Source of the DNA: Maribacter sp. 1_MG-2023
GTDB taxonomy: Bacteria; Bacteroidota; Bacteroidia; Flavobacteriales; Flavobacteriaceae
Direction: 5' to 3'
DNA length: 64,000 nucleotides
NCBI RefSeq assembly: GCF_030547005.1
Contig: NZ_JAUOPN010000020.1
Coordinates: forward strand, 1-64,000
Below, in pieces: positions 44,821 to 53,937 of the stretch (its first letter is position 1; the number at the start of each line of letters is the position of its first letter). The translations under genes were made by a program, and so were the position numbers. The notes below the pieces were generated by a model. It made no database searches. It had not been told where the DNA came from and saw only the letters and a program-made list of their open reading frames with translations.

Positions 44821-44838
44821 TTGTTGTTAGTGCAACAA
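44821..44838. promoter_or_regulatory. MarR operator candidate, site 1
   Basis: TTGTTGTTAGTGCAACAA: perfect 6-bp arms, 6-bp spacer, in the divergent gap between the MarR gene and the aminotransferase gene. The core GTTG-N6-CAACAATAA recurs at 46018. Confidence 0.65.
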
Positions 44839-44894
44839 TAATTAAAAAAAAGTGTATATTTACTTCGGATAAATTGGTCTAAAGAAGAAGAAAT

Positions 44895-46001
44895 ATGCAA
44901 CTAGGTTTCAAGAAATATATATTAGAAGACAGTACCTATAAAGGTGGTGGAAAGAAAATTGTTATGCCCGATGGTGTTACGGTACACAAGCTTTCATCTA
45001 ATGAGAATCCGCTAGGGTATTCCCCAAAAGTAAAAGAAGCATTAGCAAAAACATTAGACGATTTAAGTTTCTATCCAGATAATACTGATATCAAATTACG
45101 TGAAGCATTGGTAAAGGATTTTGATGGTGCTTTAGTTGCCGACAATTTCATTACTGCAAATAGTGGTTCTGAAATTATTGATATGATTTCGAAGGCATTT
45201 TTGAATGAAGACGATGAGGTAATTGTGAGTCAGCCATGTTTTCTTCCATATACAGCATTTACTCGTTGGATGGGAGCAAAGGCAATTAATGTTCCAATGA
45301 CCGAGAATTATGACTATAATCTAGATGGTATTATAGCCGCAATTACAGAGAAAACGAAGTTGGTATTTCTAGCATCGCCTAATAATCCGTCAGGAAATTA
45401 CATTCCTATGACAGAGTTACGAAGCTTTATTGAGAAATTACCTGAGCATGTTGTTTTGGTATTAGATGAGGTATACAGGCATTTTGCAGAAGCAGAAGAT
45501 TACACATCAGGTTTACCGTTTGTGGTAGAAGGTAAAAATGTAATTGCCATAAATAGTTTTTCAAAAACGTATGGTTTAGCAGGTTTACGTGTAGGGTATT
45601 GCTATGCTCCGTTAGAAATCAGTAATTACATGCGTAGAATTTGTAAGCCATTTTTACTGTCTTCTTTAGCTTTAGAAGGTGCTATTGCAGCATTAGAAGA
45701 TGTAGATTTTGTAAATAAAACGGTGGCATTGGTGAAAGAGGAAAGAAGGTTTGTTTTGAACGGACTTGATGCTTTGCAGATAAAATACTGGCCTGCACAA
45801 GGTAATTTTGTGTTAATAGACCCGCCAATCAATGATATGGAATTTACTTCGTTTTTAGAACAACGTGGTATTATGGTACGCCCGGTAGGTAATTTTGGAG
45901 CCCCTGGTAAAGTGAGAATTTCATTCGGGGTAAGAGAGGCTAACAAAGCACTTTTAGCAGCACTTGAAGTATTGATGAAGTCGCAAACAACAACAGCATA
46001 A
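44895..46001 (+). CDS. Class I/II aminotransferase (HisC-like), probable aromatic aminotransferase
   Basis: 368 residues, PLP fold type I, closest in pattern to histidinol-phosphate aminotransferases: KLSSNENPLGYSPKV at the N-terminus, SSNENP and SGSEIIDMI (phosphate), LASPNNPSGN, DEVYRHFAE and the PLP-binding Lys in INSFSKTYGLAGLRVGY. As the first gene of a tyrosine-degradation operon (HPPD follows 63 bp downstream) it most likely converts tyrosine or phenylalanine to the 2-oxo acid rather than making histidine. This functional choice rests on context only. Confidence 0.85.
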   Translation: MQLGFKKYILEDSTYKGGGKKIVMPDGVTVHKLSSNENPLGYSPKVKEALAKTLDDLSFYPDNTDIKLREALVKDFDGALVADNFITANSGSEIIDMISKAFLNEDDEVIVSQPCFLPYTAFTRWMGAKAINVPMTENYDYNLDGIIAAITEKTKLVFLASPNNPSGNYIPMTELRSFIEKLPEHVVLVLDEVYRHFAEAEDYTSGLPFVVEGKNVIAINSFSKTYGLAGLRVGYCYAPLEISNYMRRICKPFLLSSLALEGAIAALEDVDFVNKTVALVKEERRFVLNGLDALQIKYWPAQGNFVLIDPPINDMEFTSFLEQRGIMVRPVGNFGAPGKVRISFGVREANKALLAALEVLMKSQTTTA

Positions 46002-46015
46002 TTTTTTTAATATAC

Positions 46016-46033
46016 ATGTTGTATATGCAACAA
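46016..46033. promoter_or_regulatory. MarR operator candidate, site 2
   Basis: ATGTTGTATATGCAACAA, with core GTTG-TATATG-CAACAATAA identical in layout and in the flanking AATAA to site 1. It lies 31 bp before the HPPD start. Confidence 0.6.
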
Positions 46034-46064
46034 TAAACGAAATAAAAATATAAAACCCAACAGT

Positions 46065-47195
46065 ATGTCAACAGCAACAGTAGCAAAGAACGATCACAAA
46101 GAGGCACAAGATTTTATGCCAATTAATGGTACCGATTATTTAGAGTTATATGTAAGTAATTCTAAGCAAGCGGCACATTATTACAAAACTGCATTCGGCT
46201 TTAAATCTTTAGCGTATAAAGGTTTAGAGACTGGTAGTAGAGAATATGAGTCTTACGTATTAGAACAAGACAAAATAAGGTTAGTATTGACTTCTCCACT
46301 AAGAAGTGGTACTGATGTAGGTAGACATATTGACAAGCATGGTGATGGTGTAAAAGTTACTGCGCTATGGGTTGATGATGCTACGTACGCGTATGAAGAG
46401 GCGATGAAAAGAGGTGCCAAAAGTTATATGGAACCTAGGACAGACAAAGATGAAGACGGTAAAGTAGTTACCTCTGGTATCTATTCTTATGGTGAGGTTG
46501 TACACATTTTTGTAGAGCGTAAAGATTACAACGGAACATTTTTACCAGGATATCAAAAATGGGAATGCGATTACCAACCAACTTCTACAGGGTTAAAATT
46601 TGTGGATCATATGGTCGGTAATGTTGAAGAAGGAAGAATGAACTATTGGGTAGATTTCTACGCAAATGTTATGGGCTTCAAGCAAATTATGTCTTTTGAC
46701 GATAAGGATATCTCTACGGATTTTACGGCATTAATGAGTAAGGTAATGAGCAATGGTAACGGTCGTATTAAGTTCCCAATTAACGAGCCGGCACCAGGTA
46801 TGAAAAAATCTCAAGTAGATGAGTATTTAGAATTTTACGAAGGTGAAGGTGTTCAGCATATTGCCGTTGCAACAGACGATATTGTAAAGACGGTTTCAGA
46901 TCTTAAAAGTAGAGGAGTAGAGTTCCTAAACATACCAACTACGTATTATGATGTATTGACCGAAAGGGTAGGTGAAATTGATGAGGATATTGAATCATTA
47001 AGAAAGCTAGGTATTTTGGTTGATCGTGATGATGAAGGATATTTATTGCAAATTTTCACGAAAACAGTACAAGCAAGACCAACAATGTTTTTTGAAATTA
47101 TTCAGAGAAAAGGAGCTACTTCTTTTGGAAAAGGAAATTTCAAGGCATTATTTGAAGCTATTGAGCGTGAGCAAGAATTAAGAGGAACATTATAA
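46065..47195 (+). CDS. hppD: 4-hydroxyphenylpyruvate dioxygenase
   Basis: 376 residues, two vicinal-oxygen-chelate domains. Iron ligands of the catalytic half are visible: His in FVDHMVGNVE, His in GVQHIAVATDD and Glu in MFFEIIQRKG, together with the C-terminal GNFKALFEAIEREQE motif diagnostic of HPPD. It converts 4-hydroxyphenylpyruvate to homogentisate. Preceded by its own operator copy; between the aminotransferase and homogentisate dioxygenase genes. Confidence 0.95.
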   Translation: MSTATVAKNDHKEAQDFMPINGTDYLELYVSNSKQAAHYYKTAFGFKSLAYKGLETGSREYESYVLEQDKIRLVLTSPLRSGTDVGRHIDKHGDGVKVTALWVDDATYAYEEAMKRGAKSYMEPRTDKDEDGKVVTSGIYSYGEVVHIFVERKDYNGTFLPGYQKWECDYQPTSTGLKFVDHMVGNVEEGRMNYWVDFYANVMGFKQIMSFDDKDISTDFTALMSKVMSNGNGRIKFPINEPAPGMKKSQVDEYLEFYEGEGVQHIAVATDDIVKTVSDLKSRGVEFLNIPTTYYDVLTERVGEIDEDIESLRKLGILVDRDDEGYLLQIFTKTVQARPTMFFEIIQRKGATSFGKGNFKALFEAIEREQELRGTL

Positions 47196-47253
47196 GTTCA
47201 ACAGATTTCTTGAGCGACCAAGAATAGCGTATTTTTAAGAGAAGAATTAGTTA

Positions 47254-47282
47254 CATACCTCGTGGAATTTTCGCGAGGTATT
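47254..47282. terminator. Palindromic hairpin after hppD
   Basis: ATACCTCG ... CGAGGTAT, arms of 8 bp around a TGGAATTTTCG-type loop, followed by TCTTAAAAC. It resembles a recurrent flavobacterial hairpin and may be a weak terminator or mRNA processing site inside the operon. Confidence 0.4.
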
Positions 47283-47330
47283 CTTAAAACATAAATTCAA
47301 AAGTTCGGGGTAATCCTCGTAGTTTTTAAT

Positions 47331-47343
47331 CTCGACTTTCGAG
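47331..47343 (+). repeat. CTCG hairpin upstream of a start codon (copy 3 of 3)
   Basis: CTCGACTTTCGAG preceded by AGTTTTTAAT and followed by TAAAATCAA; 14 bp before the homogentisate dioxygenase ATG. The flanks match copy 1 (AAGTTTTTAAT...AAAATTAA). Confidence 0.5.
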
Positions 47344-47357
47344 TAAAATCAACGTAT

Positions 47358-48518
47358 ATGCCTATATATCATAAGCAAGGAGCGTTGCCGCCTAAGCGAC
47401 ATACGCAGTTTAGAAAACCAGATGGAGAGTTGTATTCAGAACAATTGTTCGGTACTATAGGTTTTGACGGTATGTCCTCTTTATTATATCACCACAATAG
47501 ACCAACAATGGTCAAGGAGATATTAAAGAGTACAGATGTTTCTCCGAAAATTGCTTTGGAGAAGAATATACGTTCGTTGAAATTAGTGAGTTTTAATGCT
47601 CCCGCAAAAGATGATTTTTTAGAAGCTAGAGAGCCGCTTTTGGTGAATAGCGATATTATTATCGGGGTAGCGGCACCAAGAAAATCGTTACGAGAATATT
47701 TTTATAAGAATACCGATGCCGATGAAATGCTCTTTATACATAAAGGCACAGGGGTATTAAGAACCATTTTCGGGCAAATTCCGTTTGAGTATGGAGATTA
47801 TTTAATAATTCCGAGAGGAACGATTTATCAGATAGATTTTGATAGCGAAGACAATCGTATTTTGTTTGCGGAATCGTACTCACCCATTTATACGCCAAAG
47901 AGATACCGTAATTGGTTCGGGCAATTATTGGAGCATTCTCCGTTTTGTGAGCGCGATTATAAATTGCCACAAAATTTAGAAACGTTTACCGATACCGATG
48001 AGCACTTGATTAAAGTGAAGAAGCAAGGGGTCATTCATGAAATGGTCTACATAGGGCATCCTTTTGATGTTGTAGGTTGGGATGGATATAATTTCCCGTA
48101 CGGATTCTCAATTCACAATTTTGAACCCATTACAGGTAGAGTTCATCAACCGCCACCAGTACACCAAACATTTGAGACGAATGCTTTTGTAATTTGCTCT
48201 TTTGTGCCAAGGTTGTACGATTATCATCCACTGTCGATACCTGCACCATATAATCATTCGAATATAGATTCTGATGAAATGCTATATTATGTTGACGGAG
48301 ATTTTATGAGCAGAAACGGAGTGCAGCCAGGTAACATATCTCTCCATCCCGCAGGCATACCACATGGTCCGCACCCAGGAGCAGCAGAACGCAGCATAGG
48401 TCAAAAAGGTTCAGAAGAACTAGCGGTTATGATTGATACGTTCAAGCCATTGATGGTTACCGAAAATGCCTTAAAATTAGACGACGGAGATTACTACAAA
48501 TCGTGGTTGAATAAATAA
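47358..48518 (+). CDS. hmgA: Homogentisate 1,2-dioxygenase
   Basis: 386 residues, slightly shorter than the common ~430. Cupin-type fold: GALPPKRHTQFRKPDG start, EMLFIHKGTGVL, and the metal-site region HNFEPITGRVHQPPPVHQT, DEMLYYVDGDFMSR, HPAGIPHGPHPG. It opens the aromatic ring of homogentisate to maleylacetoacetate. Third gene of the tyrosine-catabolism operon; the next gene begins 12 bp after its stop. Confidence 0.93.
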   Translation: MPIYHKQGALPPKRHTQFRKPDGELYSEQLFGTIGFDGMSSLLYHHNRPTMVKEILKSTDVSPKIALEKNIRSLKLVSFNAPAKDDFLEAREPLLVNSDIIIGVAAPRKSLREYFYKNTDADEMLFIHKGTGVLRTIFGQIPFEYGDYLIIPRGTIYQIDFDSEDNRILFAESYSPIYTPKRYRNWFGQLLEHSPFCERDYKLPQNLETFTDTDEHLIKVKKQGVIHEMVYIGHPFDVVGWDGYNFPYGFSIHNFEPITGRVHQPPPVHQTFETNAFVICSFVPRLYDYHPLSIPAPYNHSNIDSDEMLYYVDGDFMSRNGVQPGNISLHPAGIPHGPHPGAAERSIGQKGSEELAVMIDTFKPLMVTENALKLDDGDYYKSWLNK

Positions 48519-48530
48519 AAAAACAAGCAC

Positions 48531-49766
48531 TTGACAACACTAAATACATGGGTGTCAGTACCCGCAAATTCAGATTTTTCTATCTATAATCTCCCTTTCG
48601 GAATCTTCTCTGTAAACGGTGAAGCTCCAAAAGCAGGTATTGCAATTGGTGAGAAGATAGTTGATTTGGCAGCTGTTTCAGAATTAGGTTTATTAGAAGT
48701 CAGTGCTTCTTATTTTCGGCAGAAAACCTTAAATGAGTTTATCGCATTAGGTAAGAAAATAACGAATAAGGTCCGTTTAGATATTCAAAATTTATTGATA
48801 TCTGAGAATTCTCCGCTGAAAAATCATCAAGAAGTTTTTGTATTGCAGAAAGAAGCGAAAATGCATTTACCGGTTCATGTAGGCGATTATACAGATTTCT
48901 ATTCAAGTATAGAACATGCTACCAATGTGGGTAAAATGTTCCGTGATCCAGAGAATGCCTTATTACCAAATTGGAGACATATTCCGGTAGGGTATCATGG
49001 TCGTGCTTCATCAATTGTGGTGAGCGGTACAAATATTCACAGACCCATGGGTCAAGTGAAAACCAATGATATGGAAGTGCCCGTTTTTAAAGCTTCAGGC
49101 AATCTAGATTTCGAATTGGAAATGGGCTTTATAGTTGGTAAAAGTACCGAACTAGGAGAACGCGTTTCTACAAAACAAGCTGCTGAGCATATTTTCGGAT
49201 TAGTGTTGTTCAATGACTGGTCTGCCAGAGATATTCAAAAGTGGGAATATGTGCCTTTAGGTCCGTTTTTAGGAAAAAGTTTTGCATCTTCTATGTCACC
49301 ATGGATTGTTACGTTAGAAGCCTTAGAGCCATTTAAGATTCAAGGTCCTGTGCAAGAACCGGCTGTATTATCGTATTTACAGTATGAAGGAGAAAAGAAT
49401 TATGATATTCAATTAGAGGTCGGCATGTCATCAAAAACATCAGGTGAAACATCTATTAGTAAGTCTAATTTCAAATACATGTATTGGAATATGATGCAAC
49501 AATTAGCACATCATACCGTAAACGGCTGTAATTTGAATGTAGGTGATGTAATGGCGTCTGGAACGATATCAGGTAAAGATGAAAGTTCATATGGCTCATT
49601 GTTAGAAATCTCTTGGGGCGGTAAAAAACCGTTTGAATTACATGATGGTAGTAAACGTACTTTTATAGAAGATAATGATACGGTTACTATGCGAGGTTTC
49701 GCAGAAAAAGAAGGTAAGAGAGTAGGATTCGGTGAAGTAATCGGAACCATTTTACCAAGTAAATAA
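48531..49766 (+). CDS. fahA: Fumarylacetoacetase
   Basis: 411 residues. The start is TTG at 48531: an in-frame TAA at 48516 leaves no other initiator, and WVSVPANSDFSIYNLPFGIFS, the family's usual opening, follows at once. The metal and catalytic residues lie in DYTDFYSSIEHATNVG, the VPVGYHGRASSIV-like segment, LDFELEMGFIVG and LFNDWSARDIQKWEYVPLGPFLGKSF. It hydrolyses fumarylacetoacetate to fumarate and acetoacetate. No maleylacetoacetate isomerase gene is seen between hmgA and this gene. Confidence 0.93.
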   Translation: MTTLNTWVSVPANSDFSIYNLPFGIFSVNGEAPKAGIAIGEKIVDLAAVSELGLLEVSASYFRQKTLNEFIALGKKITNKVRLDIQNLLISENSPLKNHQEVFVLQKEAKMHLPVHVGDYTDFYSSIEHATNVGKMFRDPENALLPNWRHIPVGYHGRASSIVVSGTNIHRPMGQVKTNDMEVPVFKASGNLDFELEMGFIVGKSTELGERVSTKQAAEHIFGLVLFNDWSARDIQKWEYVPLGPFLGKSFASSMSPWIVTLEALEPFKIQGPVQEPAVLSYLQYEGEKNYDIQLEVGMSSKTSGETSISKSNFKYMYWNMMQQLAHHTVNGCNLNVGDVMASGTISGKDESSYGSLLEISWGGKKPFELHDGSKRTFIEDNDTVTMRGFAEKEGKRVGFGEVIGTILPSK

Positions 49767-49798
49767 AATAAATTTTTAAATAGCTTAATAGTAGCACA

Positions 49799-50695
49799 AT
49801 GTCAAAGAACGAAGAAATCAATTCTATAGATCCAAACAGTATTTCTCAGCAAGAATTACATGGGTATTTATTGTCGGCCGTAGCACCAAGACCAATATGT
49901 TTTGCCAGCACTATTGATAAAGATGGTAATGTTAATTTGAGTCCGTTCAGCTACTTTAATCTATTCAGTGTAAATCCGCCAATCATGATTTTCTCACCTT
50001 CTAGACGTGGTAGAGATAATACGACCAAGCATACGTTAGAAAATGTTTTGGAAGTAAAAGAAACGGTAATCAATATCGTGAATTATGATATGGTAGAGCA
50101 AATGTCATTGTCAAGCACGGAGTATGGCGACGGCGTAAATGAATTTGTAAAAGCAGGATTCACACAAGTACCTAGCGATAAAGTGAAACCACCAAGAGTA
50201 GGTGAGGCACCGGTGGCATTTGAATGTGTAGTAGATCAAGTAATAGCCTTGGGTGACGGACCAGGGGCAGGTAATTTAGTACTCGCCAAAGTTGTTCAGA
50301 TTCACGTAAAGAAAGCGTTTTTAGATGCAGAGGGGAAATTAGATACTCCCAAATTAGATTTAGTGGCTCGTATGGGTGGTAATTGGTATTGTAGAGCCAA
50401 TGGCGATGCTTTATTTGAAATACCTAAACCAATACGTACCAAAGGAATAGGGGTAGATATGCTACCGGAAGCTGTACAGAACAGTACTGTATTAACAGGT
50501 AATAATTTAGGAAGGTTAGGGAATTTAGAACAGTTGCCAACTAAAGAAGCTATCGCGAAAATCACAGAACACGCTGAGGTGAAATCTATTCTTAATGGAG
50601 ATGAAAGTATCACTGCATTGCACAAACTAGCACAACAATGGTTGGCAGATGGTAAAACTGAAGATGCATTGGCTTTGTTGCATTTGGGGTCTTAA
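49799..50695 (+). CDS. Flavin reductase family protein
   Basis: 298 residues. The N-terminal ~190 residues are an FMN-binding split barrel of the flavin reductase-like family: LLSAVAPRPICFASTIDKDGNVNLSPFSYFNLFS, then SRRGRDNTTKHT and NIVNYDMVEQMS. The C-terminal ~100 residues are an extra helical part. It ends the tyrosine operon 32 bp after fahA. The family reduces FMN or binds it as cofactor; its role in homogentisate degradation is not established. It converges with the next gene, the stops overlapping by 3 bp. Confidence 0.88.
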   Translation: MSKNEEINSIDPNSISQQELHGYLLSAVAPRPICFASTIDKDGNVNLSPFSYFNLFSVNPPIMIFSPSRRGRDNTTKHTLENVLEVKETVINIVNYDMVEQMSLSSTEYGDGVNEFVKAGFTQVPSDKVKPPRVGEAPVAFECVVDQVIALGDGPGAGNLVLAKVVQIHVKKAFLDAEGKLDTPKLDLVARMGGNWYCRANGDALFEIPKPIRTKGIGVDMLPEAVQNSTVLTGNNLGRLGNLEQLPTKEAIAKITEHAEVKSILNGDESITALHKLAQQWLADGKTEDALALLHLGS

Positions 50696-53118
50696 CCTTT
50701 TATTTCAAATGTAAAGTCTATTGGTTTTTCTTTCCAAAATCCATCGTTTGATTTTTTTTGATATCCTTTTTTTAATTCTACAAGCGGTCTGTTTAGAATA
50801 TGTATAGATGACGTTTCAATGTTGTTCGAGATTAGTTTACTTTCGTTAAAAGAACTATATAAATATTCATGTTCAAGTGATGATACCACTGAATCTGTAG
50901 AGAATTCTAACACATTGAAAAAGTATCTTCCATTTACGTTTTTATAGGTCTCAACAATTTTGTGGTTTTGTTTTACTAAATTCTTAGATTTTTTAGTTTT
51001 ATATTCTGCACGCTCAATTTTATGTTCATACTTCAGTACAGCATAGTTTTCAGTGTCAATGTAAATACTACCAGATGAAGCTGTTGGTGCTGGGTATCCA
51101 AACCCTGTAGAATAGGAGCCAGGAGAATTATTTGTAAAATTTATCTGATAAACTTCTTGACCTTCATAGTGTAATATTTTTTGTTTTTTTAAATCATAAG
51201 AAGTGGTACGATAAAGAACGTTCGTTTTACTTAAAATAATATCTCTGTTTAAAACAGCCCATAATGAGCCTATACCATGATACCATTTGCTTTTTTCGTA
51301 TACATCTGTATTGGTTCTTAAATGTTCAATTTCTCCAAAAATGTTATTCTCAGGTTTATTGCTGCCATTGATTCCTTTTTTATTATAAGTTTTAATAAAT
51401 GCTTCTTCACCTATAGATAAAGAATCTTTAGTGTTAAATTGGCTTACTTTAAACAAGAATTTTTGATTGTATGGTGTTTGTGTGTAATTAATTTCAATAT
51501 TGTTTCGAGCCTTTTCAATAATTTCTTCTGCGCTCAATTCTACACGTTCAGCTATTACTACTACCTCATTTAAAATAATATCATCTTTAGATTTTTTAAG
51601 ACGGATGTTAATTTGTTTTGTAATTGAATTGGTAGAAATAGAATCGCTTTCATACCCAATAGCAGAAAATATTAAATAACCATTTGTGTTTTCTTCACGG
51701 GCAATGTTGAACTGCCCATTTGAGTTTGATATTGTACTTGAATTTAAATTAGAATAGTATATGTCGGCATAATTAATAGGTTCAGAAGTATCATCGTCAA
51801 TTATAGATCCGCTTATGCTGCTGCCTTTATATGTAACTGTCTTTATTTTTTCATTATCGTATTCAATATACTTTGGAGGGTACATTTTTTCAATGTAATA
51901 AATACCATCAAAAATATTTTCCCAATTGGCGGATAGCGGAATGTAGCCTAGAGCAGAAGAATAAAATTGATACGGAATATCATTTAAAACATATAGCGCT
52001 GTTTTAATATCCTGATTTTTAAAATCGGATTCAATACTATTGGCTGGTGGTTGTAAAATTGGAGAAATCTGTTCTACTAAAAAATCAAAATAGAAACCTT
52101 CATAAGATGTAAAAGCTAAGCTAAACAACTTTGAGCCATATTTTTCTTTAAGTATTTGACCCATTGGTACGGCATATTTCAAATCTTTTATTTGCGCAAT
52201 TTCTTCTTTAGTGTTGGTATGGCTATCACCGTGAATACTGTCTGTGACTGCAATTTGTTTTTTAATGTAATTTTCAGTTTCTAAGGTGTACTCGAATTCA
52301 TTTAATTTATTCGCAAAATGATAACTAGCGCCCCATCCAATTATTTTTTCATTAGGGTAAAGGTCTTTAATGAAAATCAGATTTTCAGCCATTTGTTTAT
52401 CCCTGGGGTTTTGAATGGCTATTTTTTCTTTTTGTAAACTTTTTAATCCAAAATCCAAGTCAGAAAATGCACTCTTAAATGTTTGAACTATCACTTTTGT
52501 TTCAATATCATTTTTAGGGATCTGGTCAATTTTATCAATGACAGCATTAATATTGTTGTAAAGGTTGGTAGAGTCTTTTTTGTTAAAAGCATATTTTTCA
52601 AAATCTCTAACAACCATTGTCTTTTCAATTTCTATGTAGTCTTCATCAGAAATTACAATGTTATTTTTAGAGCAAAGAGATTTAAAGTCGTTGAGAAAAT
52701 ATTCTTCAAAAAGATTTGATTCTTGAGAATCGAATCCGAGAATTTTCAATTCCGGGTGTGTTTCTAGATAATTTAAAAGTTTTTGAAAAACTTCGGTGGT
52801 GGTATACAGCCAACCAACACTTTGCTTGAAAATGTCGACTTCCTCCTTTTGACTTTTATAAAGTTCGTTTGCTTTAAAATTATCATACATACCGCTCTCA
52901 AAAACTAATAGATTATACCCATAGTTGTCATGCAGGTCTTTTATCATTTCTAGCTTTTTGTCAAAAACGGCACCATCTCCATGAGTTTGCTCTCCAAGTA
53001 AAATGATTTCAAATTCGGTTGGTGATATTCCTTTAAAAAGTAAATCTTGACTAAAAAGAGTACTAGTAGATATGAGATTTAGAAAAAGAATCGAAATTAC
53101 TATGTATATACTTTTCAT
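50692..53118 (-). CDS. Erythromycin esterase-like protein with carboxypeptidase-regulatory-like domain
   Basis: 808 residues. A signal peptide ends near LFSQD. Residues ~25-370 resemble the EreA/EreB (erythromycin-esterase) fold: ILLGEQTHGDGAVFDKKLEMI with the key Glu and His, LLVFESGMYD, ILGFDSQES and IIGWGASYHFAN (late His). Residues ~430-510 form a CarboxypepD_reg-like beta-sandwich (SGSIIDDDTSEPINYADIYY). The last ~280 residues resemble the DUF5686-type beta-rich region often found after such domains. Exported; esterase activity is only predicted. AT-rich and transcribed alone. Confidence 0.78.
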   Translation of the reverse strand: MKSIYIVISILFLNLISTSTLFSQDLLFKGISPTEFEIILLGEQTHGDGAVFDKKLEMIKDLHDNYGYNLLVFESGMYDNFKANELYKSQKEEVDIFKQSVGWLYTTTEVFQKLLNYLETHPELKILGFDSQESNLFEEYFLNDFKSLCSKNNIVISDEDYIEIEKTMVVRDFEKYAFNKKDSTNLYNNINAVIDKIDQIPKNDIETKVIVQTFKSAFSDLDFGLKSLQKEKIAIQNPRDKQMAENLIFIKDLYPNEKIIGWGASYHFANKLNEFEYTLETENYIKKQIAVTDSIHGDSHTNTKEEIAQIKDLKYAVPMGQILKEKYGSKLFSLAFTSYEGFYFDFLVEQISPILQPPANSIESDFKNQDIKTALYVLNDIPYQFYSSALGYIPLSANWENIFDGIYYIEKMYPPKYIEYDNEKIKTVTYKGSSISGSIIDDDTSEPINYADIYYSNLNSSTISNSNGQFNIAREENTNGYLIFSAIGYESDSISTNSITKQINIRLKKSKDDIILNEVVVIAERVELSAEEIIEKARNNIEINYTQTPYNQKFLFKVSQFNTKDSLSIGEEAFIKTYNKKGINGSNKPENNIFGEIEHLRTNTDVYEKSKWYHGIGSLWAVLNRDIILSKTNVLYRTTSYDLKKQKILHYEGQEVYQINFTNNSPGSYSTGFGYPAPTASSGSIYIDTENYAVLKYEHKIERAEYKTKKSKNLVKQNHKIVETYKNVNGRYFFNVLEFSTDSVVSSLEHEYLYSSFNESKLISNNIETSSIHILNRPLVELKKGYQKKSNDGFWKEKPIDFTFEIKG

Positions 53119-53144
53119 TGTATTTTTTCAAGAATTAAACAAAC

Positions 53145-53687
53145 TTACTCCGCTTTCTCATAAGCTTCCTTCAACCAGTCAATTAATTCGCCATCAACTT
53201 GGCTGGCATTAGTGAGTTGAACTCTATGTGTACACATGCTACCAAATGGTCCTGAAGATTCTAGTCGGTCTGTGGTTGGTTTATCTTTTATTTTCAGTCC
53301 TAGGTCTATTCTTGTTTTGGTAGCGGGTTTTATTAGTGCAAATTGCTTTTTGCGAATAATACTTACCGTAGTTTTCTTTGGAGTGATGGTAACATCATTA
53401 CCAAATGTTTTTACCACTTTTAATAGAGCTTCGTAAATAGGGGTTAAATTTTCCTTCCCTTTATATTGCTGGGCTACTAAATCGGCAGGAGAATTATTTT
53501 CTTCTTTTGATAAAGAGACAATAGTATTTGCAAATCCGTGTGTTACACCGTGCTCTTTTTTTAAAAAATTGACACTTTCAGAATGTTTAGAAAACGATTT
53601 AGTTTTTAATACATCTTTCCATTCGGTTAAAGATTTCCCAGTTTTCTCGGGCATATTATCAATCATGGTTTGTAGTGCCTTGTCCAT
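53145..53687 (-). CDS. DUF4287/DUF5655 domain protein
   Basis: 180 residues. N-terminal DUF4287 (~1-60): MIDNMPEKTGKSLTEW, KTKSFSKHSESVNFLKKEHGVTHGFANTIV. C-terminal DUF5655 (~75-175): PIYEALLKVVKTFGNDVTITPKKTTVSIIRKKQFALI and RVQLTNASQVDGELIDWLKEAYE. Both domains are small cytoplasmic modules of unknown function that usually occur together. The gene is divergent from the transglutaminase operon with a 250-bp gap that I see nothing in. Confidence 0.88.
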   Translation of the reverse strand: MDKALQTMIDNMPEKTGKSLTEWKDVLKTKSFSKHSESVNFLKKEHGVTHGFANTIVSLSKEENNSPADLVAQQYKGKENLTPIYEALLKVVKTFGNDVTITPKKTTVSIIRKKQFALIKPATKTRIDLGLKIKDKPTTDRLESSGPFGSMCTHRVQLTNASQVDGELIDWLKEAYEKAE

Positions 53688-53937
53688 TTTTTTTAGAGTT
53701 TGGTATAAAAGTCAATTTACGAAAATTAAAATGTTTATGTGTACCGCTACTAATTCATCTTTCTTACCTAATTGTTGTATCCAAAGAAAAAACAACAATA
53801 CTAAGTTTACATTGGGAATCTATCAATAAAATTGGCTTCAACTCTTTTATATATAAAAATTTGGCGATTAAGTAATTGTGTGTTCTTTTTGCTGTTATTA
53901 GTGCTTATATTAGTTAGTACTGAAATCCCACTGTATT

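Noticed and set aside
44775..44900. Longer N-terminus for the MarR regulator
   Set aside because: It would cross the divergent promoter and operator and lacks MarR-like sequence.
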